Source: Aplectana chamaeleonis
Taxonomy: Eukaryota > Nematoda > Chromadorea > Rhabditida > Cosmocercidae
NCBI GenBank assembly: GCA_029168955.1
Contig: JAPDOI010001347.1
Location: 124,001 to 188,000 of the forward strand
DNA: 64,000 bases
Direction: 5' to 3'
Shown here: piece by piece, positions 54,201 to 64,000 of the stretch
Layout of the letters: every line of letters starts with the position of its first letter
How positions within the stretch are numbered: position 1 is the first letter of the stretch
Notes under the pieces: generated by a model
The model's input: the letters and a program-made list of their open reading frames with translations, nothing else
What the model was told of the DNA's origin: nothing
Database searches by the model: none
Made by a program: the position numbers and the translations under genes

Positions 54201-56360
54201 TCTGACAGCTGTTCGGCAGTATATAGACAGCCTCAGTTTTCACTTCTCACCCATGTAGAGTGACAACCAAGCAGATTCTTCTAAACCTACTGAGTTTACC
54301 TCCAAAGCTACATAACAAAAACTAACGAGACAACTTAACATACTTAAGATCCTCCATGACGAAGACAACAAATATAAGCAAGCTTTGTATTTACGAGTCT
54401 ACGACCGAGCCTTCTACGACCGACGAAAAACGACGGTCAGAATCGCCGCCCATCCTGCAAATTTTCACACTCTAACAGCTGTTCGGCAGTATATAGACAA
54501 CCTCAGTTTTCACTTCTCACCCATGTAAGGTGATAACCAGGCAGATTCTTTCCAAACCTACTGAGTTTACCTCCAAAGCTACAAAACAAAAACTAACGAG
54601 ACAACTTAACATACTTAAGATCCTTCATGACGAAGACAACAAACATAAGCAAGCTTTGTATTTACGAGTCTACGACCGAGCCTTCTACGATCGACGAAAA
54701 TCGACGTTCAGAATCGCCGCCCATCCTGCAAATTTTCACACTCTAACAGCTGTTCGGCAGTATATAGACAGCCTCAGTTTTCACTTCTCACCCATGCAGA
54801 GTGATAACCAGGCAGATTCTTCAAACCTACTGAGTTTACCTCCAAAGCTACAAAACAAAAACTAACGAGACAACTTAACATACTGAAGATCCTTCGCATG
54901 ACGAAGAAGCCAACAAGTATAAACAAGCTTGGTATTTACGAGTCTACGACCGAGCCTACTACGGTCGACGAAAATCGACGTTCAGAATCGCCGCCAATGC
55001 TGCAAATTTTCACACTCTGACAGCTGTTCGGCAGTATATAGACAGCCTCAGTTTTCACTTCTCACCCATGCAGAGTGATAACCAGGCAGATTCTTCAAAC
55101 CTACTGAGTTTACCTCCAAAGCTACAAAACAAAAACTAACGAGACAACTTAACATACTGAAGATCCTTCATGACGAAGCCAACAAGTATAAACAAGCTTG
55201 GTATTTACGAGTCTACGACCGAGCCTACTACGATCGACGAAAATCGACGTTCAGAATCGCCGCCCATGCTGCAAATTTTCACACTCTGACAGCTGTTCGG
55301 CAGTATATAGACAGCCTCAGTTTTCACTTCTCACCCATGTAGAGTGATAACCAGGCAGATTCTTCCAAACCTACTGAGTTTACCTCCAAAGCTACAAAAC
55401 AAAAACTAACGAGACAACTTAACATACTTAAGATCCTTCATGACGAAGACAACAAACATAAGCAAGCTTTGTATTTACGAGTCTACGACCGAGCCTTCTA
55501 CGATCGACGAAAATCGACGTTCAGAATCGCCGCCCATGCTGCAAATTTTCACACTCTGACAGCTGTTCGGCAGTATATAGACAGCCTCAGTTTTCACTTC
55601 TCACCCATGTAGAGTGATAACCAGGCAGATTCTTCCAAACCTACTGAGTTTACCTCCAAAGCTACATAACAAAAACTAACGAGACAACTTAACATACTTA
55701 AGATCCTCCATGACGAAGACAACAAATATAAGCAAGCTTTGTATTTACGAGTCTACGACCGAGCCTTCTACGACCGACGAAAATCGACGTTCAGAATCGC
55801 CGCCCATCCAGCCAACTCTCACTCTCTAACAGCTGTTCGGCACTATGTATATAGGCAGCCTCAGTCTTCACTCCTCATCCATGCAAGGTGATAACCAAGC
55901 AGATTCTTCTAAACCTACTGAGTTTACCTCCAAAGCTACATAACAAAAACTAACGAGACAACTTAACATACTTAAGATCCTCCATGACGAAGACAACAAA
56001 TATAAGCAAGCTTTGTATACACGAGTCTACGACCGAGCCTTCTACGATCGACGAGAATCGACGTTCAGAATCGCCGCCCATCCTGCAAATTTTCACACAC
56101 TGACAGCTGTTCCGCACTAAGTATATAGACAGCCTCAGTCTTCACTTCTCACCCATGCGGAGTGATAACCAAGCAGATTCTTCTAAACCTACTGAGACGA
56201 AGCCGGCAAATGTATGCAAGCTTGAGATTTACGAGTCTATGACCGAGCCTACTACGATCGACTAAAATCGACGTTTAAAATCGCCACCCATCCTGCCTAT
56301 TCTCACACTTTTACAGCTGTTCGGCAATATAGGCCTCATCCATGCAGGCCTAAAAAGAAA
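51222..56360 (+). repeat. 270-bp satellite array, about 19 monomers
   Basis: Counting from the ATG in each unit, monomers start at 51274, 51553, 51823, 52092, 52362, 52634, 52905, 53175, 53445, 53715, 53984, 54253, 54523, 54794, 55068, 55337, 55607, 55881 and 56155, then a stub at 56342. Spacing is 269-279 bp except for the last (187, internal deletion). The consensus is open in one frame over the full 90 codons, including LTRQLNILKILHDEDNKHKQ, LYLRVYDRAFYDRRKSTFRI and HPANFHTLTAVRQYIDSLSF; no family is recognised. Single-base indels (notably TTCAAACC for TTCCAAACC), ATG to ATGTAG changes and TACATAAC variants break most copies. Intact single-unit frames begin at 51553, 52092 and 52634. Two sequence classes alternate in fours. 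Confidence 0.9.
51241..51274 (+). promoter_or_regulatory. TATATAAG plus initiator-like sequence before the first satellite ATG
   Basis: TATATAAGCAGCCTCAG followed by pyrimidine-rich sequence and an ATG 33 nt downstream. Later monomers carry TATATAGAC at the same place. This is the spacing of a core promoter; activity is inference. Confidence 0.35.
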
Positions 56361-56499
56361 TGGCGCAGTATATTGAGTGTGCATAGTGTTGAATGGGCGG
56401 GGCTGTGATGGGAGATTACCCCGCGCGAATCGAAGTCCTAGTCTCCCGTGAGGCCGCCAACTCCGCACGGCCAACCGCCTGGTCCGTGCGTCAGACTAA

Positions 56500-57200
56500 C
56501 TTGAAAACGGAAACCATACAACAGCGCGGAGAATTTTTCAACCAAAATTTCTCATCAATATTATTTATATTTTGTAGTACAATTTCAATCCAACTTCATG
56601 TGTATTTCGATTAGGTCTAAATCTGCAAATGCTGAAATTTATGAATGGATAAAATTACAGGAATAAAATCTATCATGCTACTTTTAGATATGTATTTGGA
56701 AAACTCTTCCCGCTAGTACAAGCAAAGCCTGGACCGCCAGAAACACCAATATGGCTACCAAGAACAGCCCTCGGAGACCTCTAGAACAGGTCAAGAAATA
56801 TTGTTCAAAAAAAAAGACGTAGGAAAGAATCTTTCACCCCAACTCGTGATACTGTAACAAGCCAGGACATCGACCGAACAAATGAAATCATCAAACACGG
56901 TCGAGGCGAACGATGGATTCAAAACAGAGCTTCAGGCAAACGATTTTGAGAGTTCGGCAAACTGTAATGGGCAAGAAAATCCCGAAAATGTCTGGCAGAC
57001 GGCAATCGGCAAACGGCAATAGACCTCATCCCTTAGATTGACCAAAAAGTTATTCACATGTGCCACTCTTCTTTTTCTCCTTTTTTCCAGGACTTTTGTG
57101 AACATTCTAGTAATTCTAATTCAAGGAAGTAGCTCCATTCCAAGCCATCAAATGAACACAAACAAGACATATCTGAACTAAGGAAAATCAAAAAAACTCA
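56500..57200. other. Unannotated stretch
   Basis: AT-rich; the region 56920-57020 carries repeats of GGCAAACGG/GGCAATCGG, which recur near 58580. Confidence 0.4.
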
Positions 57201-57204
57201 CCAC

Positions 57205-57400
57205 TGCGGCTTCACGAGGAAGCGGCTTCGGCTTCTACAGGCACGGAAGCGGCACTATCGCGGAGTCGTAGCTGCAATGTCATGCAGCCCCTGCGATATA
57301 ACCGCTGCAGTTCCACGGTAGTGCCGATGCGGCTCCGTGGTAGTGAAGCTGTGGCTCCGCTATTGTGCCGCTGCGTCCCTGCGATCGGTGGCTGCGCTCT
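57205..57400. repeat. GC-rich degenerate minisatellite, locus 2
   Basis: Imperfect alternation of GCGGCTCCG, GTGCCGCTGCG and GCGGCACTATCGCGGAG. Related to loci at 13.5 and 57.7 kb. Confidence 0.6.
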
Positions 57401-57639
57401 GACAAAAATAGGGCTGACTGCGAGTAGCTCATATAAAATGAGTCATAATACAACTGGGTGGGCCCACGAACGAAAATGCACACTTGCGATGCTTACGTCC
57501 TCTATCTGATAGGGACAGAAGGTATCCTCGTTATTGCGACCTAGCAGATATGGGATGTATGTCAAATTTAGACTATTGAACCAGCAACAATCGTGTTCTA
57601 CCACAAAGCACAGTGAATAGTTGTCGACGCGGGGTCACT

Positions 57640-57850
57640 GATGCATCGTCGTGGAGTTCATGCGGTTCCAACACGGAATTGCCGCAGTACTGTCGCGGCA
57701 ATGTCTCTGCGTTGTCGACCCTCAAGACACTGCAACAGAATCTCCACGGCACAGTAATCATCACGGAGCTGCTGCGGTACTACCGTGGTTCTATAGCGGC
57801 AAAATGGAGGGTTTCGGCACTTTCCTGGCACTGCCGCGGCATGTTTTCTC
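57640..57850. repeat. GC-rich degenerate minisatellite, locus 3
   Basis: Same theme as locus 2: TTGCCGCAGTACTGTCGCGG, GAGCTGCTGCGGTACTACCG, CACTGCCGCGGCATG. ORFs on both strands (118 and 79 codons) result from the low stop frequency. Confidence 0.6.
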
Positions 57851-57969
57851 AGAGTCCCAGCCCACGTGTGCCGCACAAATGCATCTGGGTCGCACAACTG
57901 CTTCCTGCTTCTTTTAGCTCCACTAGAGTTTGTCGAAACTCTGGAACAGAAACTAAAGCACCATTTTGA

Positions 57970-59030
57970 AATTACACTATCTACTGCACCACATCCGACA
58001 CGGTAAATATCAATAATCAGTTTTGAATCCTGTAGGTCAAATGGCAGCTCACTGCTTCAATGAGTAGAGGGTGGGAGGGGGACTAAGAACCCGTGAAGCC
58101 TACGCTCACAGCCATGAAGCCACAGTAGATCCAGATAATGAAACACCGCTTTTCCTTCTATAGCATACCATAAACCCCGCGACGCAGTGTAATGTGTTAC
58201 GTTGGCGGCAATCAAGGCAAAGCGCTCTTCATAGAGGCTCCCAGGAGGGCTTAGAGGTGGTTTACACTATGCGTATCTAGTGGCTCAAAACATGGCATGC
58301 GAGGGCGTAGTTTCAGCAATGTCTGGTCCCTTTACTGAAAATCGTCAAATAAAAAGCTCGCGTTTAGCTGCAGTTTACCGCGGACTTACCGCAAGTTAAC
58401 TCGCGTTTTCAAACCCATTTACTACCACCCCAGATGAGTCAAAGCCCCGGATAACGGTTAAGCGAACAACGGGTACTCGGTTTACTCCTAGTGCCTACAT
58501 GGTCGCGAGCATAGGCGGCGCCTGCTTTCAATGTTTTGCCGAGTTTTGCCGGAAAAATTACAAAAATTTCTGACAACTGACAAACGGCCAACGGCCATTG
58601 CCGCACATCCCTGATCCAAATGGATAGTATGAATCAATTCTATAAATCAACAATCCTCATAATTCATGAAGGGTTCTAGCGAATTCAGCCATTCTGAAAA
58701 AATAGAGTTCAAATTTCTCCATGTCTTGGTCCACTTGTAATATAATTCTAAAATTGATAACGATTATGAAGACAACAAATATAAGCATGAATTATAAGTG
58801 ATACTTCCCCCTTTTCTCCAATAATTCGTAATCTATTAGATTATATACGTATGTACAAAAAAAAACCACTTTTCCACAACTTCATAACACCATGTACAAC
58901 ACCCGCGTTAAGTTTTGTAAAAACGGGGAGCAATTGCCAAGGTTGGCAAAAAAACTTCCGATGCTTGTAACTTTTTTGAACAAACAATTTTTTGGGTTTT
59001 AAAACGCTATCACATTAACGATCAAATTTC
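57970..59030. other. Unannotated stretch with a stray satellite fragment
   Basis: GAAGACAACAAATATAAGCA at 58768-58787 equals 20 bases of the satellite monomer (for example in the unit at 53445). Otherwise no feature. Confidence 0.5.
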
Positions 59031-59037
59031 TATTTAA

Positions 59038-59496
59038 AGGCAGCATACACGCTGTAAACGTGGTTGAGATAACTACGTGAATCGAACCGTATGGCTTACA
59101 ACGTAATCCTTCCGCATTTTGCAGTGTCAAAAACGACCCACAATGCCGCTATATGGGTAAGAAGTTGGCCCCGCCCTGTATTTTCACGCCCCCTGTATTT
59201 GCCATTTTCCTCCAACGCAGGGTTGTTGGGCCATCTTCGTCATCACTGACGTGTGTGGTTCACTTGTTAGCCAATCTACCAACATTACCGACAGTGAATA
59301 TGACCAAGCAACCTTGCGTTGCAGGAAAGTTCAAATAGAGGGGGCGTGAAAATACAGGGCGGGGCCAACTTCTAACTCATGTAGCGGCATTGTGGGTCGT
59401 TTTTGACACTTCAAAATGCGCAGGCGTTGTAATCTGGGCCATACCATTTTGTTTCCGTAGTTATCTCAATCACGTTTACGAGCGTGTATGCTGCCA
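59038..59496. mobile_element. TTAA-flanked long-TIR element
   Basis: Ends AGGCAGCATACACG and CGTGTATGCTGCCA; TTAA at 59034-59037 and 59497-59500. Arms of about 150 bp are inverted copies: GTCAAAAACGACCCACAATG against CATTGTGGGTCGTTTTTGAC, and the CCCGCCCTGTATTTTCACGC segment. Short unique centre (about 59205-59330). An end fragment of the same family is at 4158. TTAA targets suggest a piggyBac- or Kolobok-type transposase. Confidence 0.8.
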
Positions 59497-59837
59497 TTAA
59501 CAGTGTAGTTTTTGAACCAACATTCCCTGAAATCGCTTTGTTTTTGAATAATTTCGTTTTTGCGGTCGTGTTCCAGAAACTTCGCGCGCGGCAAGGTGCG
59601 GCGAAGCTTTGAATGTAATTGTTCAAGTAACATAGGAGCAATCTCCACGTTTTCTTCATGTATTGATGCAGGTGGGACGAGACCGAGATTTGTGCAAGTA
59701 AATTTCGGAAATTATTCATTAAACACGCTTGGGAACCTTTTGAAGAGTCTGACATTTTTGCACAAACCCCAAATTGTTGAATGAAGGAGTACGGAAACTT
59801 TACCTGCATGAATCTCAAGATTGTCTCACCTGCATCC

Positions 59838-60222
59838 TGGCTCTTTACCTGATTTCATTATCGATCGACAGCACAGCTGATTTTCTGGGTGATTTACGGG
59901 TTTTCTTTTTTTTAACGTTTGTTCCTGCTATATTTTTGTTTCTGACACTTGTAATATTACGAGTAGGGGCTTTTCTTAGTGTGCGAGAGGGTTTTGCCCA
60001 TTTTGATCGATTCCGAAACAGATTTGAAAAAAGACACTTCGAAGCCTGAACAAACGGCTATAATTACTCTCACGCACAAAGAATAGCCCCTACTCGCAAT
60101 ATTTAAACAGTCCGAAACAAAATAATGCCAGAACAAACAACAAAGAATAAGAAAAACCGTAGCTCACCTAGAAAATCAGCTGTGCTGTCGATCGATAATG
60201 AAATCTGGCAGAGAGCCAGGTT
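59838..60222. mobile_element. Inverted-repeat element, about 385 bp
   Basis: Arms 59838-59995 and 60060-60222 are inverted copies: GATTTCATTATCGATCGACA against TGTCGATCGATAATGAAATC, and ACGAGTAGGGGC against GCCCCTACTCGC. A 65-bp spacer separates them. The target duplication is not clear. ORFs (91 codons at 59774-60049) merely cross the left arm. Confidence 0.75.
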
Positions 60223-60229
60223 CTCCACC

Positions 60230-60830
60230 GTAGTTTTAGTGTGTGAGTGCATCATGTCCTTCTAGCATTGCGGTGAACCGTATCCTATTTCACACGAATA
60301 TGTTCTCTTTTGTTCCTTTCTTCCTTGTTTCTTGTTGGTATCAAAGTATTTCAAATTCGTTCTCACCCATTTGAATTCCCTGCTGATCAGAAATGTACCG
60401 TAGCAGCATCTTGAACGCTAAAGCATTTATATAATCAAAATTTAGTAAGTAATTAATCAAAATGTAATAGGAAAAATTAAAATTGACATAACTATGACAA
60501 GAAATATCGATGCATAGAAAACAATAATCAATTTCATGAAACTTCCGTCACCCACCACCTCTACGAATCAAATACAATCATTTAATACTCGCTTTACCAC
60601 GCTTCAAGGAATAAAGAAAATTGACTTGATATATCTATATTCTCAACCACTACAATTCATATAATTTTTATGAGAAACATTAGTGAACATATTCAGAACC
60701 TCCTTTCCAATATGAACATGGGAAGCTGGTTATTCTTCTTTTGAAAAGCAGTCGCGCAGAGCAGCGTGACAGCAACAACTGCCGGGGCCGAAGAGCAGCG
60801 CTACCAACAGTGGACAAGAGGAGCAGTATG
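60230..60830. other. Unannotated AT-rich stretch
   Basis: No supported feature. Confidence 0.35.
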
Positions 60831-60837
60831 GTTTCCG

Positions 60838-62325
60838 TTTTCGTTCTAGTCTGACGCATGGACAAGGCGGCTGGCCGTGCGGGGTTGCCAGCCTCACTGG
60901 AGAATAGGGTTTCGATTCAAGCGGGATGATCTACCTTCGCAGCCCCGTCCTTTCATCAGACTAAAATGATTAAGCAAACTCTATGTTCATCCGCACTCTA
61001 ACGTATAGATGCTACCTCTGTAGTCAACAACATCGCCGTTTCCATGGATCTCCTGCAAATGCAATCTTCAAGAATTGTACATTTTCTAATCATTTTAGTA
61101 CTCTGTTCATCATCCAATAGGTTTTAAGATCCCGGAGGACCGGGACTTTCAGAACCAGGGCGATGTCGCGTGAGCTAAAAACCAAAAGGTGATCCAGCTT
61201 TACTGATCGCCTGGGAACGTCAGGATGATGCAACCTTTGCAGCGTTGCGCTCCTGTATAAAAGGAGGGTTCGCCCACAGCACTCTCTCATGGCTCTGCGC
61301 CTATCGTCATCCTGACCCCTCGCAACGTCTCTCTGCCTGGCATAAGAGAGGTAAAGATGGTCCCCGTTTTCGATTAGGTCTGACACATGAACCAGGCGGC
61401 TGTCCGTGTGGGGTTGGCGGCCTCACTGGGGAATGAAGTTTTGATTCGCGCGGGGTGATCGACCGTCGCAGCCTCGTCCATTCATCAGACTAAAATTATT
61501 ACGCGAACTCTACCTTGTCTTATTATAGCATGTATCCCTAATCTTATTCCTTCATTTATTTTCTAATTTTCATGATTAACCAAATGATATTTGTAAATAT
61601 ACATCGTAATAAATTATTGTAAGCATAAACGATACTTTTGAAAGGATAAGGGATGATCAGATTATCAACATGACAAGTGTCACATAATGTTTTTCTTAAG
61701 AAAAAATAATATCCTGGTGTAGGGTAAAAGAGTGATATCCTACACGTATCCCTCGCGTCTGCTAGTTAATAGTTAATATCCGAACTTAGGGACCGCCTTG
61801 GATGCTATTGTACAAAGGCAGTTGTTTTTCCATCTAATCACACTTCCTTCGTTTCCCAGTAAAAATGCCAGTCGTAAACAAAAACGAAGGTATCGTGTCA
61901 CACAATGTGCCGCCGAACACCCACTAATTCGTCTTCCTCCGATGAGGCATTGCGTATCGTGCCAAGGTACACCCTTCAGGATTCAGTCATTGAAAATTTA
62001 TTCAAGTAAAAAATCTTCCTAAAAATTAGGAACTGATTGGGAGGAAACCTGACTGGAAACTACAAGAGGTGGAAAAATCTACTTAGTGTAACCTTCTACT
62101 CTTAGACGGACAAAGTGCTCACATGCTTGAGCTGAGGGACGTTCCACATGTATGGTTTTCGTTTTCTTTCTAGTTCGAGCTCATGCACCAGGCGGCTGGC
62201 CGTGTGGGGTGTGGCGAAGCCTCGGCTGGAGAATTTATGCATTTCGATTAGCGTGGGGTGATCTCACCTTCACGCGGCCCCGTCCACTTTCTCAGACTAA
62301 AATGATTGCGCGCACTCTACTTGCA
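60838..62325 (+). repeat. Three dispersed direct copies of a 150-bp repeat
   Basis: Copies near 60838-60985, 61360-61515 and 62153-62325 share CAGGCGGCTG(G/T)CCGTG(C/T)GGG, GCCTCACTGG-like and CATCAGACTAAAATGATT. Between copies 1 and 2 lies CTGTATAAAAGGAGGG (61251), a TATA-like sequence. This could be the remains of one tandem or dispersed family; no coding content. Confidence 0.65.
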
Positions 62326-62439
62326 GTTGACTGAATAGATCTAAGAATTCCGGGTTCAAGATACTCAAAGTGGATTTTCCGTTTAGTTTCCGGGATGCAA
62401 ACTGTTCGGTTTTAGATGGAAACAACCATACACAGTCTG

Positions 62440-62720
62440 AGCATATATTCTCGCTCAAGCCACGCAACTGGCGGTGGCCATGTACCGGGAGCGGGCCCAG
62501 AGGGACCTCTTTGATCTAAACACAGAACCCCGGGCGATTGCTTGGCGCCGATATCTACTGGAGCGTACGAAGTTGAGCCGCAGAGTGAATATTCTCGCAC
62601 CAATCCACGCATAACTGGCCGAGCCAGTTACCGGGGCGCGGGCCTATCTAAGCCTCTTTGGATCTTAATACACGAACCCCCAGGCGATTGTTTGGGCCGA
62701 TCCGCTCTGAGAAACGAAAG
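62440..62720 (+). repeat. Two-copy tandem repeat, about 148 bp
   Basis: ATATTCTCGC...CCACGCA, then a GGGCGCGGGCC-like block, CCTCTTTG(A/G)ATCT and CCCAGGCGATTG appear at 62445-62560 and again at 62588-62715, about 80% alike by eye. Confidence 0.6.
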
Positions 62721-63189
62721 TTAAGAATCACGCGAACAGCTGGTCTCATGAACCCAGACAGTTTTTGATGACATTACAAAACCATAGTAAAGAAAAATAT
62801 GTGGGGAATTAAGTCGAAAAAAAAGACAAAAACCCAAGAACACCCAGGAACATCCATAATCTTTGCTGTTGATAAAAAAAACGGCTTTTGATCCCATGTA
62901 TACGCCAAAAAAGCTCATTCAAACAGGAATCCTAAATCATACGATCCACACACAAAAAAATTGAATCAAAAATCAGATCAAAGGCATCAAATTTGACGAT
63001 CCTGGCAAAAACACCGCATAGTAGTTTTAGCACGCATCTTGATTGATTCCATCCTGATAAGGTAATTCTGGAAACCACTTTGCCCATCGATATCTGAACG
63101 CTTCTGTGCCTAAATTGTTCCATGGGGTTAAAATTCTGAAAAGAAAAGAATTGCACTACAAGCAGTAAGTTTTAGAGGAGCAGGTAGGG

Positions 63190-64000
63190 CGCATTCCCTG
63201 AAGGGTGACCTCGGGTACGAGCTAGCTGAAGGCGAGGTTTCAAATAGGTCCCAGAGTGTCTCAAGGCATCAGGATTCAGGTGTTGTGAGTTTGTGCACAC
63301 ATTAAAGTTAGAGTCTGCTATTTTTCTTACGATCGAGAAGCGACAGAGCCCTAGGCCTACTCAGTCTTTGCTCATATTCAAGTCGAAATATTCCTTTTCT
63401 TGCACAAAACATCTATAGGTGAAGGATCTCTGAACGTTCTCAATTTCCTTGATCAGGGCGGCTTTGTACACGGCGACCATATAGGTGAGCAGTATTCAAG
63501 CTAACGTCAGCCTTCACAACGTCAAGCCACAAAAAGCTTGAAAAGAATGATAGAGGCTCCGGGTTCTGAAAGGCCTTCAAAATAAAAGTTAGACCTGGCC
63601 TTGGCTTTACTTCGCTATGTCGGCTATGTAAACCATCATAACTAAACGCGTTGGTGTAACTTATGCCTGAGAGTGGGACACTCTCTGCTCGACTCAAAGC
63701 CGTCGCTCCCCGGGGAGAATACCACTTCGGGGTGGCTTCTACTGAAAGTCATAATAACTGTCTTCTCTGAGCCGATATCTCCAGCTCCCACGTGGCTTGA
63801 CCAACACCGCCAGCTCGTCGATCGCGCTCTCGGCAAACCGTTGCACTGTCATTGATAGTATATATTTTAGCATCATCTGCATACGCCATGGACGGTGAGT
63901 CCCTGAGGGCAAAAGCTTTTGGAAGGTCGTTTATAAAGATGAGAAACATTAGGGGACCAATGCAGGTTTCCTGAGGGGACTCCACTTGCCAGGGTGGGGT
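63190..64000 (-). pseudogene. CR1-like LINE, 3' part of reverse transcriptase and C-terminal region
   Basis: Minus strand, entering from the right edge. Residues near the edge read SGVPQ-type SPQETCIGPLMFLIFINDLP, followed by SMAYADDAKIYT, the YADD polymerase motif, so the palm domain is present. Further 3' (63500-63300) MVAVYKAALIKEIENVQRSF, then YRCFVQEKEYFDL match the C-terminal connector of CR1/Jockey-type LINE proteins, in which an IE.VQR.FT motif precedes a Y-R-L region. Stops and slips break the frame between 63740 and 63300. The element copies its own mRNA at a nicked target; here it is dead and truncated by the window. Confidence 0.7.

Noticed and set aside
51553..54865. A functional tandem-repeat polyprotein gene
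   Set aside because: As read, nearly every monomer junction carries an indel or stop; kept only as a hypothesis about the origin of the satellite.
51222..56360. CRISPR array
   Set aside because: Units are 270 bp, contiguous and without unique spacers, in a eukaryotic setting.
57613..57969. 118-codon ORF in the GC-rich patch
   Set aside because: Low stop frequency in degenerate GCC/GCG repeats; frames are open on both strands.
59774..60049. 91-codon hydrophobic protein
   Set aside because: Lies across one arm and the loop of an inverted-repeat element; composition reflects AT richness.

Overview
The window is animal nuclear DNA, most likely from a nematode and probably a strongylid (hookworm-like) one. 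The evidence is a set of short phase-consistent GT-AG introns (39-84 nt, except one of about 390 nt), a BEL/Pao retroelement carrying a phlebovirus-type glycoprotein gene as in the nematode Tas and Cer7 elements, a mariner D,D34D transposase, a Penelope-type GIY-YIG domain, and very many small inverted-repeat elements. Nothing looks bacterial or viral in the free-living sense. The species call is inference. No rRNA or tRNA gene and no CRISPR array was recognised.

Host genes are sparse. (1) At 1118-2170 (+) are the last exons of a gene whose product resembles the C-terminal part of exocyst subunit EXOC8/Exo84. (2) At 9283-8331 (-) are four phase-matched exons of an unidentified protein. (3) At 28084-28659 (+) is a two-exon candidate with a 39-nt intron. 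(4) At 48495-47982 (-) is a TATA-box-driven unknown ORF that may be host or element.

The rest is transposon-rich. 4.4-4.9 kb and 9.4-9.9 kb hold foldback elements. 6.7-11.6 kb is bracketed by a long inverted repeat, with a near-perfect 49-bp hairpin inside the left arm. 12.1-12.4 kb is a Penelope-like remnant. 16.2-21.9 kb is a nested stack: a mariner copy whose 5' terminus was hit by a non-autonomous element (A), which was itself hit by a second copy (B), while a third small relative (C) sits in the transposase. All three have 3-bp CWG target duplications. 22.5-26.0 kb and 44.9-46.6 kb are two diverged copies of a Gag-like gene region; in the first the last part is followed by a TIR element filled with a 21-bp minisatellite. 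LTR-like sequences lie at 26.8-27.15 and 41.5-42.05 kb.

29.3-37.0 kb is a decayed BEL/Pao provirus (gag, pol, envelope-like) with no recognisable protease, an interrupted gag, and an integrase whose N-terminal half is replaced by a repeat. 42.1-43.2 and 48.6-49.7 kb are two copies of a 1.08-kb long-TIR element; the empty target for the first can be read at 14.6 kb.

51.2-56.35 kb is a tandem satellite of about 19 monomers of 270 bp (90 codons), with a four-monomer higher-order repeat. The consensus monomer is open in one frame and begins each cycle with TATATA then ATG. 56.4-64 kb holds GC-rich minisatellite patches, two inverted-repeat elements, three copies of a 150-bp repeat, and on the minus strand the 3' half of a CR1-like LINE that runs off the window end.

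The most unusual items are the 270-bp coding-like satellite and the readable chain of nested insertions. All boundaries were read by eye; none was checked by a database search.
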